Shown piece by piece: positions 9,868-18,968 of a stretch of 64,000 nt of DNA (its first letter is position 1; each line of letters opens with the position of its first letter). The DNA comes from Halothiobacillus sp045689735 (GTDB taxonomy: Bacteria > Pseudomonadota > Gammaproteobacteria > Halothiobacillales > Halothiobacillaceae). The DNA lies in assembly GCF_045689735.1 (NCBI RefSeq), contig NZ_CP142685.1, positions 1,488,001-1,552,000 of the forward strand. Reading direction: 5' to 3'. The notes beneath the pieces were generated by a model. It saw nothing but the letters and a program-made list of their open reading frames with translations, made no database searches and was not told the DNA's origin. The translations under genes were made by a program, and so were the position numbers.

Positions 9868-10719
9868 TTATCGGGACTGAACCGGTTTTAACGAATACCG
9901 CGCGATGATGTTCATGATCAACACGCTCACCGTAATCAGCAGCGCGGCCGCCCAGGCCAGGCTTTGCCAATCATCGTAGGGGCTCAAGGCATACTGGTAA
10001 ATCACCACCGGCATGTTGGCCATCGGCCCATTCATGTTGGCAGACCAAAACTGGTTATTCAAAGCGGTGAACAGCAGCGGTGCCGTTTCCCCCAAGATAC
10101 GCGCGGTGGCCAGCAGCAAGCCCGTGAACATGCCGCTGAGCGCCGCCTTGTACACGATGTCGATGGTCACCTTGTAGCGGGGCGCACCCAAGGCCGCGGC
10201 CGCTTCCCGCATTTGCACCGGCACCAGTTTGAGCATGTCCTCGGTCGTCCGCAGCACTACCGGAATTACCAGAATCGCCAGTGCCAAGGCGCCCGCCCAA
10301 GCCGAGAAATGACCGCTCGGTTTCACGACCAAGGTATAGATAAACACCCCAACGACGATAGACGGCGCAGAAAGCAGCACATCGTTGATGAAACGCACGG
10401 TCGCAGAAAACCGGCTATTGCCGCCAAATTCAGCCAAATAAGTACCGGCCATCACCCCAATCGGCGTCCCGATCAGCACGCCAAAACCGGTCAACAGCAA
10501 GCTACCGACAATCGCATTCAATAAGCCGCCCGATGCACCCGGCGGCGGCGTCATCTCGGTAAACACCGCCCAGTTGATGTACTGAAATCCTTTGCTAAAC
10601 AAGACGGTCAAGATCCAGGCCAGCATCACCAGGCCGAAGATTGTTACGAGGATCGAGGCAGACAGGTTGAATAAATTGACCAGTTTGCGGCGTTGATATT
10701 TGGAGAGCACGGCAGACAT
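9868..10719 (-). CDS. pstA: Phosphate ABC transporter permease PstA
   Basis: A 283-residue inner-membrane permease with about six hydrophobic helices and the binding-protein-dependent transport signature around 'EAAAALGAPRYKVTIDIV', the site that contacts PstB. It pairs with PstC to form the phosphate channel. It begins three bases after the pstC stop, so the two genes are probably translationally coupled. Confidence 0.95.
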   Translation of the reverse strand: MSAVLSKYQRRKLVNLFNLSASILVTIFGLVMLAWILTVLFSKGFQYINWAVFTEMTPPPGASGGLLNAIVGSLLLTGFGVLIGTPIGVMAGTYLAEFGGNSRFSATVRFINDVLLSAPSIVVGVFIYTLVVKPSGHFSAWAGALALAILVIPVVLRTTEDMLKLVPVQMREAAAALGAPRYKVTIDIVYKAALSGMFTGLLLATARILGETAPLLFTALNNQFWSANMNGPMANMPVVIYQYALSPYDDWQSLAWAAALLITVSVLIMNIIARYSLKPVQSR

Positions 10720-10722
10720 TCC

Positions 10723-11700
10723 TTAAGTTTTTTCGCCCGCTTGGGCTTTTTCCAGGCGGATGAGGAACCACTTGGCAAGCGAGAGCACGATGAAGGTAAT
10801 CACGAACAACATAAAGCCCAACGCAATCAACGACGACAAGTGCAACCCGCTGGCTTCGTTGAATTCGTTCGCCATCGTCGAAGCAATGGTGGCACCGGGG
10901 TAGAACAGACCTGCGTTGATTTCCAGCGAGTTACCGACCACAAAGGCCACGGCCATGGTCTCACCCATCGCCCGCCCCAATCCCAGCATGATGCCGCCGA
11001 TCACGCCCGCCTTGGTATACGGCAGAACCACTTTCCACACGACTTCCCAGGTCGTCGATCCCATCGCGAAGGCCGATTCTTTCAGCGCCGTGGGCACGAC
11101 ATCGAACATATCGCGCATCACCGATGCGATGAACGGGATGATCATGATGGCGAGCACAAAGCCGGCCGTGAAGATACTGACGCCAATCGGCGGCCCCTGA
11201 AAGAACTGGCCAAGCCAAGGCACATTCCCCAGCGTATCGGTCATCACCGGCTGAATACTGTTGGCAAACCACGGCGCGAAGTAGAACAGCCCCCACATCC
11301 CGTAGATGATCGAGGGAACCGCCGCCAGGAGTTCAATCGCAATCCCAACCGGACGCTTGAACCAATCCGGCGCCAAGAGACTGATAAAAATGGCAATCCC
11401 GAAACTGACCGGCACGCCAATGATGACCGCAATCAGCGAGGTCACCAGCGTCCCCACGATCGGCACCAAGGCGCCGTACTGGTTGTTCACCGCATCCCAC
11501 TGTTCGGAATAAAAGAACTGAAACCCAAAATGATGGAAGGTTGGCCATGCTTCTTTGAACAGCATGACCATGATACTGACCATCACAATCAAGACGAGCG
11601 CAGCAAACCCGAAGGCACTCCCCTTGAAGATTTTGTCGGCCATAACGCCAGAACTTTTGGTGTGAAGGTGCGCGGTGAGATGTTCTTCTGGCGTTGCCAT
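10723..11700 (-). CDS. pstC: Phosphate ABC transporter permease PstC
   Basis: A 325-residue inner-membrane permease. It has an N-terminal cytoplasmic segment of about 25 residues, a first transmembrane helix, a periplasmic loop and five further helices, with the ABC-contact loop 'KESAFAMGSTTWEVVWKV'. It forms the heterodimeric channel with PstA. It lies 152 bases downstream of pstS, separated by a hairpin that may reduce transcription of the transporter genes relative to the abundant binding protein. Confidence 0.95.
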   Translation of the reverse strand: MATPEEHLTAHLHTKSSGVMADKIFKGSAFGFAALVLIVMVSIMVMLFKEAWPTFHHFGFQFFYSEQWDAVNNQYGALVPIVGTLVTSLIAVIIGVPVSFGIAIFISLLAPDWFKRPVGIAIELLAAVPSIIYGMWGLFYFAPWFANSIQPVMTDTLGNVPWLGQFFQGPPIGVSIFTAGFVLAIMIIPFIASVMRDMFDVVPTALKESAFAMGSTTWEVVWKVVLPYTKAGVIGGIMLGLGRAMGETMAVAFVVGNSLEINAGLFYPGATIASTMANEFNEASGLHLSSLIALGFMLFVITFIVLSLAKWFLIRLEKAQAGEKT

Positions 11701-11811
11701 AAGGGTCAGGTCTCTAATGTTATCTAAACAAAACCGTGATTTTTTTTGGATTTGCCAACAATGAATGCACGAAAACCCAAAAATAAATCCGCGATAAAAA
11801 TCACTTAAAAA

Positions 11812-11839
11812 CGCCGGGCAACGGCACCGCTGCCCGGCG
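11812..11839 (-). terminator. Attenuator or terminator hairpin between pstS and pstC
   Basis: A perfect 9-bp inverted repeat (CGCCGGGCA/TGCCCGGCG) with a 10-base loop. On the minus strand it lies just after the pstS stop and is followed by GTTTTTAAG. The position inside the operon suggests partial termination, which would explain more PstS than PstCAB. Confidence 0.65.
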
Positions 11840-11852
11840 GGTCAATCAAACC

Positions 11853-12893
11853 TTATTTCAGTTTGATTTTCTCAGCCCAAGAGGCTTCGATCAACTTGGC
11901 CACATCCGCCGGAATCGGAATGTAGTGCAGTTCATCAGCGGCTTTCTGGCCGTGCTCCATAGTCCACTTGAAGAAATCAAGCACAGCCTGAACTTGCGCC
12001 GGGTTGTTCGGATTGGTATGCACGATGGCGAAGGTTGAACCGGTGATCGGCCAGCTATCGTCACCCGGCTGATCGGTCAGCACCACGCGGAAGCCTGGGG
12101 TGCCTTTCCAGTCCGCATGGGAAGCAGCGGCGGCAAAGTTTTCCATGGTCGGCTTCACACGCTTGCCGGCGCTGTTGATCATATCCATGTACGGCAGATT
12201 ATTTTGCAGCGCGTAGGCATATTCCACATAACCGATCGAGCCTTTGATCCGGTCAGTGTAGGAAGCAACACCTTCGTTGCCTTTACCGCCGAGGTTGCCC
12301 TTGGACAGCCAGTTGACGGTGGTGCCTTCACCCACTTTCTCTTTCCACTCCGGGCTCACCTTGCTGAGGTAGTTGGTGAAAATGGCCGTGGTGCCGGAGG
12401 CATCCGAGCGATGCACTACCGTGATCGGCATATCCGGCAGTTTTTTGCCTGGGTTCAGTTTTTCAAACGCCGGATCGTTCCATTTGGTGATCTTGCCCAT
12501 CATGATGTCGGCCAGTACCGGACCATCAATCACCAGTTCACCGCCCTTGATCCCGGGCAGGTTGGCCACAACCACTTCGCCCCCCATGATCAACGGCCAT
12601 TGGGTCAGGCCGCTTTTCTCAAGGTCTTCAACGGTCAAGGGGGCATCGGAGGCACCGAAGCTCACGGTATTGGCCTTGATCTGGTTGATCCCCGCGCCAG
12701 AACCGACGGACTGATAATTCACTTCCACGCCTTTTTCAGCTTTGTAGGCAGTAGCCCACTTCGCAATAATGGGATAAGCGAAAGTAGAACCCGCGCCGGT
12801 GATGGATTTCACCTCGTCGGCTTGGGCAGCGAATGAAAACGCCGCAGTGGCGGCCAGCACGGCACCAGCAATCAGCTTCTTGTTCAGTTTCAT
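11853..12893 (-). CDS. pstS: Periplasmic phosphate-binding protein PstS
   Basis: A 346-residue phosphate-binding protein of the PBP family. The N-terminus is a clear signal peptide (MKLNKKLIAGAVLAAT..., cleavage after AQA), and the mature part has the P-loop-like phosphate contacts 'GAGSTFAYP', 'SGAGI' and 'RSDASGTT'. The ATG at 12893 is chosen because GAGGAG lies 7 bases upstream and because a longer frame to 13070 would run through the Pho boxes. It is the first gene of pstSCAB and is expected to be induced by phosphate starvation through PhoB. Confidence 0.96.
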   Translation of the reverse strand: MKLNKKLIAGAVLAATAAFSFAAQADEVKSITGAGSTFAYPIIAKWATAYKAEKGVEVNYQSVGSGAGINQIKANTVSFGASDAPLTVEDLEKSGLTQWPLIMGGEVVVANLPGIKGGELVIDGPVLADIMMGKITKWNDPAFEKLNPGKKLPDMPITVVHRSDASGTTAIFTNYLSKVSPEWKEKVGEGTTVNWLSKGNLGGKGNEGVASYTDRIKGSIGYVEYAYALQNNLPYMDMINSAGKRVKPTMENFAAAASHADWKGTPGFRVVLTDQPGDDSWPITGSTFAIVHTNPNNPAQVQAVLDFFKWTMEHGQKAADELHYIPIPADVAKLIEASWAEKIKLK

Positions 12894-12959
12894 GAAAAAC
12901 TCCTCGAACGAGACAACGAATGGGACAAAGTCAGCCGCGCACCGCACGACCCGCTGCGG

Positions 12960-13014
12960 ATTATCCGCGCCGAAAAATGACACTTCATGACAGAAACATG
13001 ACATTTTGATGACA
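12960..13014 (-). promoter_or_regulatory. Tandem Pho boxes and -10 element of the pst operon
   Basis: On the minus strand four copies of TGTCAT occur at 13014-13009, 13003-12998, 12992-12987 and 12982-12977, with start-to-start steps of 11, 11 and 10 bp. This matches PhoB-binding direct repeats, which have an 11-bp period. A GATAAT (12965-12960) follows 11 bases downstream as a likely -10, so PhoB would replace the -35 contact. The site lies 67-121 bases upstream of the pstS start. Confidence 0.85.
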
Positions 13015-13141
13015 ACGACGAGACGAAGCGGGAACGACGACGAAACCCGACGCATGACTGCTGCAGCCACTCAGAAAATTCGCTATCTTTCACAGGAAAC
13101 ACCCTTTCCATTTTATAAGAAAAAATTATCTATAAATCAAT

Positions 13142-13966
13142 ATGATTAAATTTATATCCGCTGCGCAAGCCTGTGCAGAGCGCGATGCGCAAGCACCTTG
13201 GCGCGTGTTGGATCTCAGTTCGGCCGCCGAAGCCTTAGCCGGGTCGCATCGGGTTCAGTTCGACGCCATCGTGCGCAACGAAGGCGACACCGTTGGCCTG
13301 CTGCCCGCCATCGAGGCGCTCAATCAAGCGTTGGCGCATACCGGGATGACCCGGCAAACGCCCGTACTCTTAATTGACGATCAGCAAGGGCTGGCGGCCT
13401 CCCGCCTTGCCTGGACGCTGGCCGTCTGTGGGTTCGACGATCTATGGATGGTCGATGGCGGGCGCGCGGCGCTGATCGCCGCCCGGTGGCCATTGGGTGA
13501 ACCTGCCGCCGCCGAGGCAACCCCAGTGCTCGCCTATGATTTGACCGTCCATCACTGCACCGCAGAAGTGATTCGCGATCATCTCAACCACCCGGACTGG
13601 CAGATTCTCGACGCCCGCAGCCGGGCGGAATATGACGGCACCGATCAACGCGCCCGGAATGCCGGTCACATCCCCGGCGCCATTCACTGCGACTGGCGCG
13701 ACTTGTTCCGCCCGGAGGCGCCAGATTTTTTGCGTCCCGAAGCGGAGATCCGCGCGCTGCTGGCCGAACGAGGCGTCATGCCCGATCGCGGCCAAACGCT
13801 GGCGGTGTACTGCCAGAGTCATCGCCGGTCGAGCCTATTGTTCGCCGTGCTCAAGCACTTAGGGTTTGGCGATGTGCGCGGCTATCCCGGTGCCTGGTCG
13901 GACTGGGGCAACCGGGATGATGTGCCCATTGCCCGTCCCGAGCCATCCGTCACCCCGACACGCTAA
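13142..13966 (+). CDS. Two-domain rhodanese-like sulfurtransferase
   Basis: A 274-residue protein with two rhodanese domains, an inactive N-terminal one (about 1-125) and a catalytic C-terminal one (about 135-265). The active loop is C224-QSHRRS, fitting the CX4R(S/T) pattern of persulfide-forming rhodaneses, with the 'YPGAWSDWGNRDDVP' ending typical of SseA/TST proteins. It would transfer sulfur from thiosulfate or another donor to a thiophilic acceptor, which fits a sulfur oxidiser, but the true donor is not evident. Neither half has a signal peptide, so it should be cytoplasmic. The gene is divergent from pstS and ends at the perfect hairpin 13973-14004. Confidence 0.85.
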   Translation: MIKFISAAQACAERDAQAPWRVLDLSSAAEALAGSHRVQFDAIVRNEGDTVGLLPAIEALNQALAHTGMTRQTPVLLIDDQQGLAASRLAWTLAVCGFDDLWMVDGGRAALIAARWPLGEPAAAEATPVLAYDLTVHHCTAEVIRDHLNHPDWQILDARSRAEYDGTDQRARNAGHIPGAIHCDWRDLFRPEAPDFLRPEAEIRALLAERGVMPDRGQTLAVYCQSHRRSSLLFAVLKHLGFGDVRGYPGAWSDWGNRDDVPIARPEPSVTPTR

Positions 13967-14004
13967 CAGGATGTTGAAAAAGGGCTTTTCTACCCTTTTT
14001 CAAC
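13964..14004. terminator. Bidirectional terminator within copy 2 of the short repeat
   Basis: A perfect 12-bp inverted repeat, GTTGAAAAAGGG (13973-13984) and CCCTTTTTCAAC (13993-14004), has an 8-base loop. It sits between the convergent rhodanese and mnmC genes, and the A/T ends of the stem give a T-run on both strands. Its left flank (13964-13980) repeats 8790-8806, and the repeat begins with the rhodanese stop codon. Confidence 0.8.
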
Positions 14005-14009
14005 TCGAC

Positions 14010-15911
14010 TCAGCGCAGCCGGTAGCGGGGCGCCAATGCCCGCGCCACCGGTTCCGGCAACACCGCAGGTTCATCGCCAATCAACGCCGCCAGGTGCTCG
14101 CCACACAGGGGCGCCGTGACCAACCCGCGCGAGCCGTGACCGATGCTCAACCAGAGTGCACCCGCACCGGGCGGGGTATGGGCACCGACCAAGGGCAGGC
14201 GCGAACGGGTGGTGGCCCGCAGGCTGACGCGCGCCGCATCCGCCGTCGGCGGCGGCATCCCCGCCAACAAACTCGGGCTGATTTGCCCGAGCCGCAGTCG
14301 GTTTTCCTCGGTTTCCGCCACACTCGGCGAGGTATCTATCACCCCCCGTTTGAAACTCGCGCCGTACACCCGCTCTCCCGATGGCAGATCCACCAGGTAG
14401 CCTTCGCGCATCACCGGACACGGCAGCCGAGCGCCTGCCTGCGGGCTGATATTGACCTGCCCGCGACACGGAAAAATCGTATCCGCCAGCTCGGGCAACA
14501 AGCTAACGGCCTGCGCCCCCGTCGCCAGGATCAAGGTCTCGGTGGCGAAACACGCCACGCCCATCGAATCAAGGCCGTGCCAACAACCCGCCGCCGCATC
14601 CCAGCGGAGCGCGGCCACGCCCTGACCGCACTGCAACGAAATACCCGGTGTCGCCGCCAGCGCGGCCAGCCAGGTTTTGGGCGCAACCCAACCCGCCCCC
14701 GGATACCACCAGCCGGGCAAATCCTGTGCGAGCCCCGTGCGTTCTGCCAGATCACGCGCGGAACCGGCCACGGCCAGCGATTCATCCGGTGGGTTTTGCG
14801 CGAGCAGCCGTTGCTGCCGGGCGGCATCATCCAGATTGCGCACCCACTGCACGGCGCCGGTAAAGTCCGCTAGGATCGAGCCGCCCTGCGCCTGCAATCC
14901 GGCAATTTGCGCACGGGCGAATCCCAGCCCCATCTGCACAAGCTGGCTGGCAAGATTGTTGTCCACCGTCAGCAACGGGGTCAGTAAGCCCGCCGGATTA
15001 CCCGAGGCACCCGAGCCGGGGGATTCGGCATCAAACACCTGAACGGTTCGCCCCCGGCGCGCTAAGGCATAAGCCGCGCTCAACCCCGCGATGCCGGCGC
15101 CAATGACCACGGCAGAGCCCTCGGCTGCCCGAGCGGGCACCCTCTCGGCACCCGCCTCCGGCACAATGGCCAACAGACGATGCCGCTTTCCCGCGAATCC
15201 CGGCTGCTTGTGCACCACAAAACCCGCCGCCCGCAAGGCATCGGCGACGGGCCGCGCGGCGGAATAAGTGGCCAACCGGGCACCGGGCACGGCATGCGCC
15301 CGCAACGCGGCACACAAATCCTGCGTCCACATCGCCTGATTGCGCGCCGGCGAAAAGCCGTCCAGATAGACCGCATCGAACCGTGATTCGCCCAACGCAT
15401 CGAGCATCGCCCGAGCTTCGCCAAACAACCAGGTCAGCACGATCCGGCCGCCGGCCAGGTAGCGACGGTGGAAACCGGGGACAATATCCGGCCATTGCGC
15501 CACAAGTTCAGCCGCCAGCCCAGAAAATTCCGGCCACTGCGCGGCCAGACGCGCAAAATCGGCTGGCCGCCACGGGTGCTTTTCGATCGAATAAAACCAC
15601 AGCCGCGAATGACCCACAGGCGATGCGGCGAGAAACGCCGCCGCCGTCACCAGAAAGCCCAGTCCAGTGCCGAAACCCAGCTCCAGCACCCGGCAATCTC
15701 TTGGCTCGGCAAAGCGTTCGGGCAGCCCGCAGCCCTCGACGAACACCGCGCGCTTTTCCGCCACGCCCCCGGCCTGCGAGAAATACACATCGCCGTAGAT
15801 TGGCGAAAACGGCGTGCGCTCGTCCCGCCAGAGAATCTCGGCGGCACCGAAGACGGGATTGGCGACAGGCGGGGACTCAGAGTGGGGCGCGGGGGTCGAA
15901 TCGTGATTCAT
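14010..15911 (-). CDS. mnmC: Bifunctional tRNA mnm5s2U biosynthesis protein MnmC
   Basis: A 633-residue fusion enzyme for the last two steps of 5-methylaminomethyl-2-thiouridine formation at the tRNA wobble base. The N-terminal part (about 1-250) is the SAM-dependent methyltransferase (MnmC2), with 'VLELGFGTGLGFLV' and 'VYLDGFSPARNQAMW'. The C-terminal part (about 265-633) is the FAD-dependent oxidoreductase (MnmC1), with a GAGIAG dinucleotide-binding motif and 'GSRGLVTAPL' near the end. Both modules look intact and the length is close to the 668 residues of E. coli MnmC. It is divergent from the amidotransferase gene at 15967. Confidence 0.94.
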   Translation of the reverse strand: MNHDSTPAPHSESPPVANPVFGAAEILWRDERTPFSPIYGDVYFSQAGGVAEKRAVFVEGCGLPERFAEPRDCRVLELGFGTGLGFLVTAAAFLAASPVGHSRLWFYSIEKHPWRPADFARLAAQWPEFSGLAAELVAQWPDIVPGFHRRYLAGGRIVLTWLFGEARAMLDALGESRFDAVYLDGFSPARNQAMWTQDLCAALRAHAVPGARLATYSAARPVADALRAAGFVVHKQPGFAGKRHRLLAIVPEAGAERVPARAAEGSAVVIGAGIAGLSAAYALARRGRTVQVFDAESPGSGASGNPAGLLTPLLTVDNNLASQLVQMGLGFARAQIAGLQAQGGSILADFTGAVQWVRNLDDAARQQRLLAQNPPDESLAVAGSARDLAERTGLAQDLPGWWYPGAGWVAPKTWLAALAATPGISLQCGQGVAALRWDAAAGCWHGLDSMGVACFATETLILATGAQAVSLLPELADTIFPCRGQVNISPQAGARLPCPVMREGYLVDLPSGERVYGASFKRGVIDTSPSVAETEENRLRLGQISPSLLAGMPPPTADAARVSLRATTRSRLPLVGAHTPPGAGALWLSIGHGSRGLVTAPLCGEHLAALIGDEPAVLPEPVARALAPRYRLR

Positions 15912-15966
15912 CGGGGCGACGGCTGCTAAACTGCTGCCAGTCTAACCTGTGTCAAAAGGACTCACC

Positions 15967-17745
15967 ATGTGCGGAATTTGTGGCTGGTTGTCGCCCCCCG
16001 GGCAGCGCCCCGATTTGGGCGCCGTGCGGCGGATGATGGATCGGCTCGAACGGCGCGGCCCCGATCACGAAGGCAGCTTTTCGGATGGCCCGCTGGCACT
16101 CGGCCACCGTCGGCTGTCCATTCTGGATTTGAGCTTTCACGGCAGCCAACCGATGATCGACCGGGAACTCGGGCTGGCGCTGGCATTCAACGGCACGATC
16201 TACAACCATCCCGAACTGCGCCAGCAACTGCGCGAACGCGGCCACCGTTTCACTTCGACCGGCGATACCGAGGTGATTCTCAAAGCCTATGCCGAGTGGG
16301 GCGATGCCTGCGTCGAACAGTTGACCGGCATGTTCGCGTTCGCGCTCTGGAATCTCAAAACCGGCCAGTTGCTGCTGGCGCGCGATCGGCTGGGGATCAA
16401 GCCGCTGTATTACACCGAGGACCCCGCACATCCCCAAGCACCCTTCAGATTTGCGTCCAGCTTGCCTGCGCTGCTCGCGGCGGGCGGCGTCAATACCGAG
16501 TTTGATCCCGTCGCACTGCATCATCAATTCACGCTGCACGGCTCGGTGCCCGCCCCGCACACCATCCTGCGCGGCGTGCGCAAACTCGCGCCCGGGCATC
16601 GCCTCATCATCGAGGCCAGCGGGCAGCGGCGGCTGGAACGCTATTGGCAAATCCCGAGCGAAGTCGATGAGTCCCGCAGCCAGGCCGACTGGCAAGAGGC
16701 GATTCATGCGGCGCTGCGGACCGCTGTGAACCGGCGCCTGCGCATCAGCGATGTACCCGTGGGCGTTTTGCTGTCCGGCGGGCTGGATTCCTCGCTAATT
16801 GTCGCGCTGGCGGCTGAAGCCGGGGTGACCCCGCAAACTTTCACGATCGGTTTTGACGATCAACCCGAGGAAAAAGGCAGCGAATTCGAATTTTCCGACC
16901 CGGTCGCCGCCCGCTATCAAACCGAGCATCATCGGTTCCATATTCCCAACCGGGAAGTGCAAGCCCGCTTGCCGGAAGCCGTCGCGGCCATGAGCGAGCC
17001 GATGTTTGCCCAGGATGCCGTGGCGTTTTATCTGCTCGCCGAGCAGGTTTCGCGGTCGGTCAAGGTCGTCCTCAGTGGTCAGGGTGCGGATGAGGTGTTC
17101 GGGGGCTATTTTTGGTATCCGCAGATGGCGGCAGCCGAAGGCGATGATCTCGCGCGGTTCGCGCCGTTGTATTTCGACCGGGATCACGAAGAACTGCAGA
17201 CTTTGCTCACCGCGCGGTTTCGCGGTCCGGATGTCACCGGCAGCCGCATCGCCCAGGAATTCGCCCGCCTGCCCGGTCAGGACTATCTGAACCGGGTGCT
17301 AGCGCTCGACACCAGCACGCTGATCGTGGATGACCCCGTCAAGCGGGTCGATAACATGACCATGGCCTTCGGCCTAGAAGCGCGGGTACCCTTTCTCGAC
17401 CATGAGCTGGTTGAACTGGCGATGCGCATGCCCTCGCGCTTCAAGCTCGATTCAGGCGGCAAGGGCATTTTGAAACGCATCGCCCGCGGGCGCATTCCCG
17501 ATGCGGTGATCGACCGACCCAAGGGCTATTTTCCGGTGCCCGCGCTTAAATTTGTCCGCGGCCCCTTTCTGGACTTCATGCGCGATATTTTGAGCAGCCC
17601 AACCGCCGTAAACCGCGGGCTGTTTGAACCCGCCTATGTACAGCGGCTGCTCGCCGAACCGGAGCGGCATTTCACCCGCTTGCAGGGCTCGAAACTCTGG
17701 CATCTCGCCGTATTCGAGCTGTGGCTACAACAACAGGGCCTGTGA
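15967..17745 (+). CDS. Asparagine synthase-like amidotransferase, probable NAGGN-type
   Basis: A 592-residue glutamine amidotransferase. Translation should begin at 15967 so that removal of Met exposes the nucleophile Cys2 (MCGICG). The N-terminal class II glutaminase domain is about 1-210, and the C-terminal ATP-pyrophosphatase synthase domain has the P-loop LSGGLDSSL. Features such as 'FASSLPALLAAGG', 'GSEFEFSDPVAARY' and 'GQGADEVFGGYFWYPQM' resemble the N-acetylglutaminylglutamine amide branch, which makes an osmolyte dipeptide, more than standard AsnB. That would suit a halotolerant host. However, the usual neighbouring acetyltransferase/ligase gene (ngg) is not adjacent. If the branch assignment is wrong, it is an ordinary asparagine synthetase B. 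Confidence 0.65.
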   Translation: MCGICGWLSPPGQRPDLGAVRRMMDRLERRGPDHEGSFSDGPLALGHRRLSILDLSFHGSQPMIDRELGLALAFNGTIYNHPELRQQLRERGHRFTSTGDTEVILKAYAEWGDACVEQLTGMFAFALWNLKTGQLLLARDRLGIKPLYYTEDPAHPQAPFRFASSLPALLAAGGVNTEFDPVALHHQFTLHGSVPAPHTILRGVRKLAPGHRLIIEASGQRRLERYWQIPSEVDESRSQADWQEAIHAALRTAVNRRLRISDVPVGVLLSGGLDSSLIVALAAEAGVTPQTFTIGFDDQPEEKGSEFEFSDPVAARYQTEHHRFHIPNREVQARLPEAVAAMSEPMFAQDAVAFYLLAEQVSRSVKVVLSGQGADEVFGGYFWYPQMAAAEGDDLARFAPLYFDRDHEELQTLLTARFRGPDVTGSRIAQEFARLPGQDYLNRVLALDTSTLIVDDPVKRVDNMTMAFGLEARVPFLDHELVELAMRMPSRFKLDSGGKGILKRIARGRIPDAVIDRPKGYFPVPALKFVRGPFLDFMRDILSSPTAVNRGLFEPAYVQRLLAEPERHFTRLQGSKLWHLAVFELWLQQQGL

Positions 17746-17790
17746 CCCACCGGAAAGCGCCCCACGGCACCCGAGTGGCACCCGAATCGA

Positions 17791-18216
17791 TCAGGGCTTG
17801 CGCTTGTTGGCGCGCGCGGCTGGGCTAATGCCGTAAATCACGAGCGAATAATCGGTCAAATCAAAGTCATGCTCTTGGGCGATGGCCGCAATTCGCTCCT
17901 GGATCACCGGGTCATGAAACTCGACTACTTCACCAGATTTCACGCAAACCAGGTGATCGTGTTCGCCCTTGGAAATCAGTTCAAAGACAGATTTACCGCC
18001 TTCGAACTGGTGGCGCTTGAGAATGTCGGCTCCCTCAAACTGCGTCAGTACGCGGTATACCGTGGCCAGACCAATATCCTCGCCCCGACTGAGTAGCTCC
18101 TTGTAGACATCCTCGGCACTCATATGCCAGTCCGGGTTCCCCTCGATAATCTCCAGGATTTTCACCCGGGGCAGCGTTACCTTGAGACCGGCTTTCTTCA
18201 GATCGTTTTGTTCCAC
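17791..18216 (-). CDS. fur: Ferric uptake regulator Fur
   Basis: A 141-residue metalloregulator that represses iron-uptake genes when bound to Fe(II). The winged-helix DNA-binding half (about 1-85, with 'IGLATVYRVLTQFEGADI') and the dimerisation/metal half with 'GEHDHLVCVKSGEVVEF' are complete. Only one of the usual CxxC cysteines of zinc-containing Fur proteins is apparent. It starts with GTG at 18216. The fur gene is divergent from bamE, an arrangement conserved in many gammaproteobacteria. Confidence 0.95.
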   Translation of the reverse strand: MEQNDLKKAGLKVTLPRVKILEIIEGNPDWHMSAEDVYKELLSRGEDIGLATVYRVLTQFEGADILKRHQFEGGKSVFELISKGEHDHLVCVKSGEVVEFHDPVIQERIAAIAQEHDFDLTDYSLVIYGISPAARANKRKP

Positions 18217-18428
18217 GGTGCCATCCTAATCTGGTGTGCATGCCGAGCAAGTATCGGCGAGAGCATAAATCGGGTCGATTCTACCCCATGGCGGCGGGAA
18301 ACATTCCCCCTGCGTCGTGAAGACAATTCATCAACGGGCGAGAATTGTGTGTGCGGCAGTGGCACGAAGGCCGTGCAGTTGCGTATCATGCGATGGTTTG
18401 TGTTCGCCAACCCTGGGACATTTCGACC

Positions 18429-18968
18429 ATGCCAGTTGCCCGACTCGCGTTTCGCCTCCTTCTCCCCGTCGCCGCACTCGCCACCGCACTGGCACTCGGC
18501 GGCTGCAGCACGGTCTATGTGCCGAACTTCATCAAGGTGTACCAACCCGACATTGCGCAAGGCAATATCATCGAACCCGCCCAGATTGCCCAACTCCATG
18601 AGGGCATGAGCTCCGCGGAAGTTCAGGCCATCATGGGCACCCCGGCGCTGCAGGATATTTTCCACCGGCATCGTCGAGAAACCTATGTGTTCTACGATAA
18701 ACGCGGAAAAAACAAGGCGTTCGAGCATGTGCTTACCGTCGAATATGACGACAACGGCCGGGTCAGCAAAATCGAGCAGCGCGGCGAACCGCTGGATCAG
18801 GCGCCTTCCAGCGCCCTGCTGCCCTCGCAGCGCAGCGCGCCCAAAGCCGCCGACAGCCCGCCCGAGCAAGACTCAACGGGCACACCGGCAGCAACCTATA
18901 GCCTGACGCCCGCAGGCGGCAACGCCCCCGCACTCGGCACCCCGAACGCACTGCAGCCGCAGCCATGA
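18429..18968 (+). CDS. bamE: Outer membrane assembly lipoprotein BamE
   Basis: A 179-residue outer-membrane lipoprotein of the SmpA/OmlA family, part of the Bam complex that inserts beta-barrel proteins. A lipoprotein signal ends in the lipobox LGGC near residue 25. The core 'GMSSAEVQAIMGTPALQD' and 'YVFYDKRG...LTVEYDDNGRV' are family hallmarks. A proline/alanine-rich C-terminal tail of about 60 residues is probably disordered. The ATG at 18429 is chosen because it gives a proper signal peptide; ATGs further upstream would add a long non-signal extension. Its last four bases overlap the start of the DUF423 gene. Confidence 0.9.
   Translation: MPVARLAFRLLLPVAALATALALGGCSTVYVPNFIKVYQPDIAQGNIIEPAQIAQLHEGMSSAEVQAIMGTPALQDIFHRHRRETYVFYDKRGKNKAFEHVLTVEYDDNGRVSKIEQRGEPLDQAPSSALLPSQRSAPKAADSPPEQDSTGTPAATYSLTPAGGNAPALGTPNALQPQP

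Noticed and set aside
10693..11727. Plus-strand frame of 344 codons opposite pstC
   Set aside because: The translation is rich in His/Arg/Gln with no domain, and the opposite strand encodes a clear PstC.
12894..13070. N-terminal extension of pstS to 13070
   Set aside because: It would run through the Pho boxes and -10, and the ATG at 12893 has a strong ribosome site and signal peptide.
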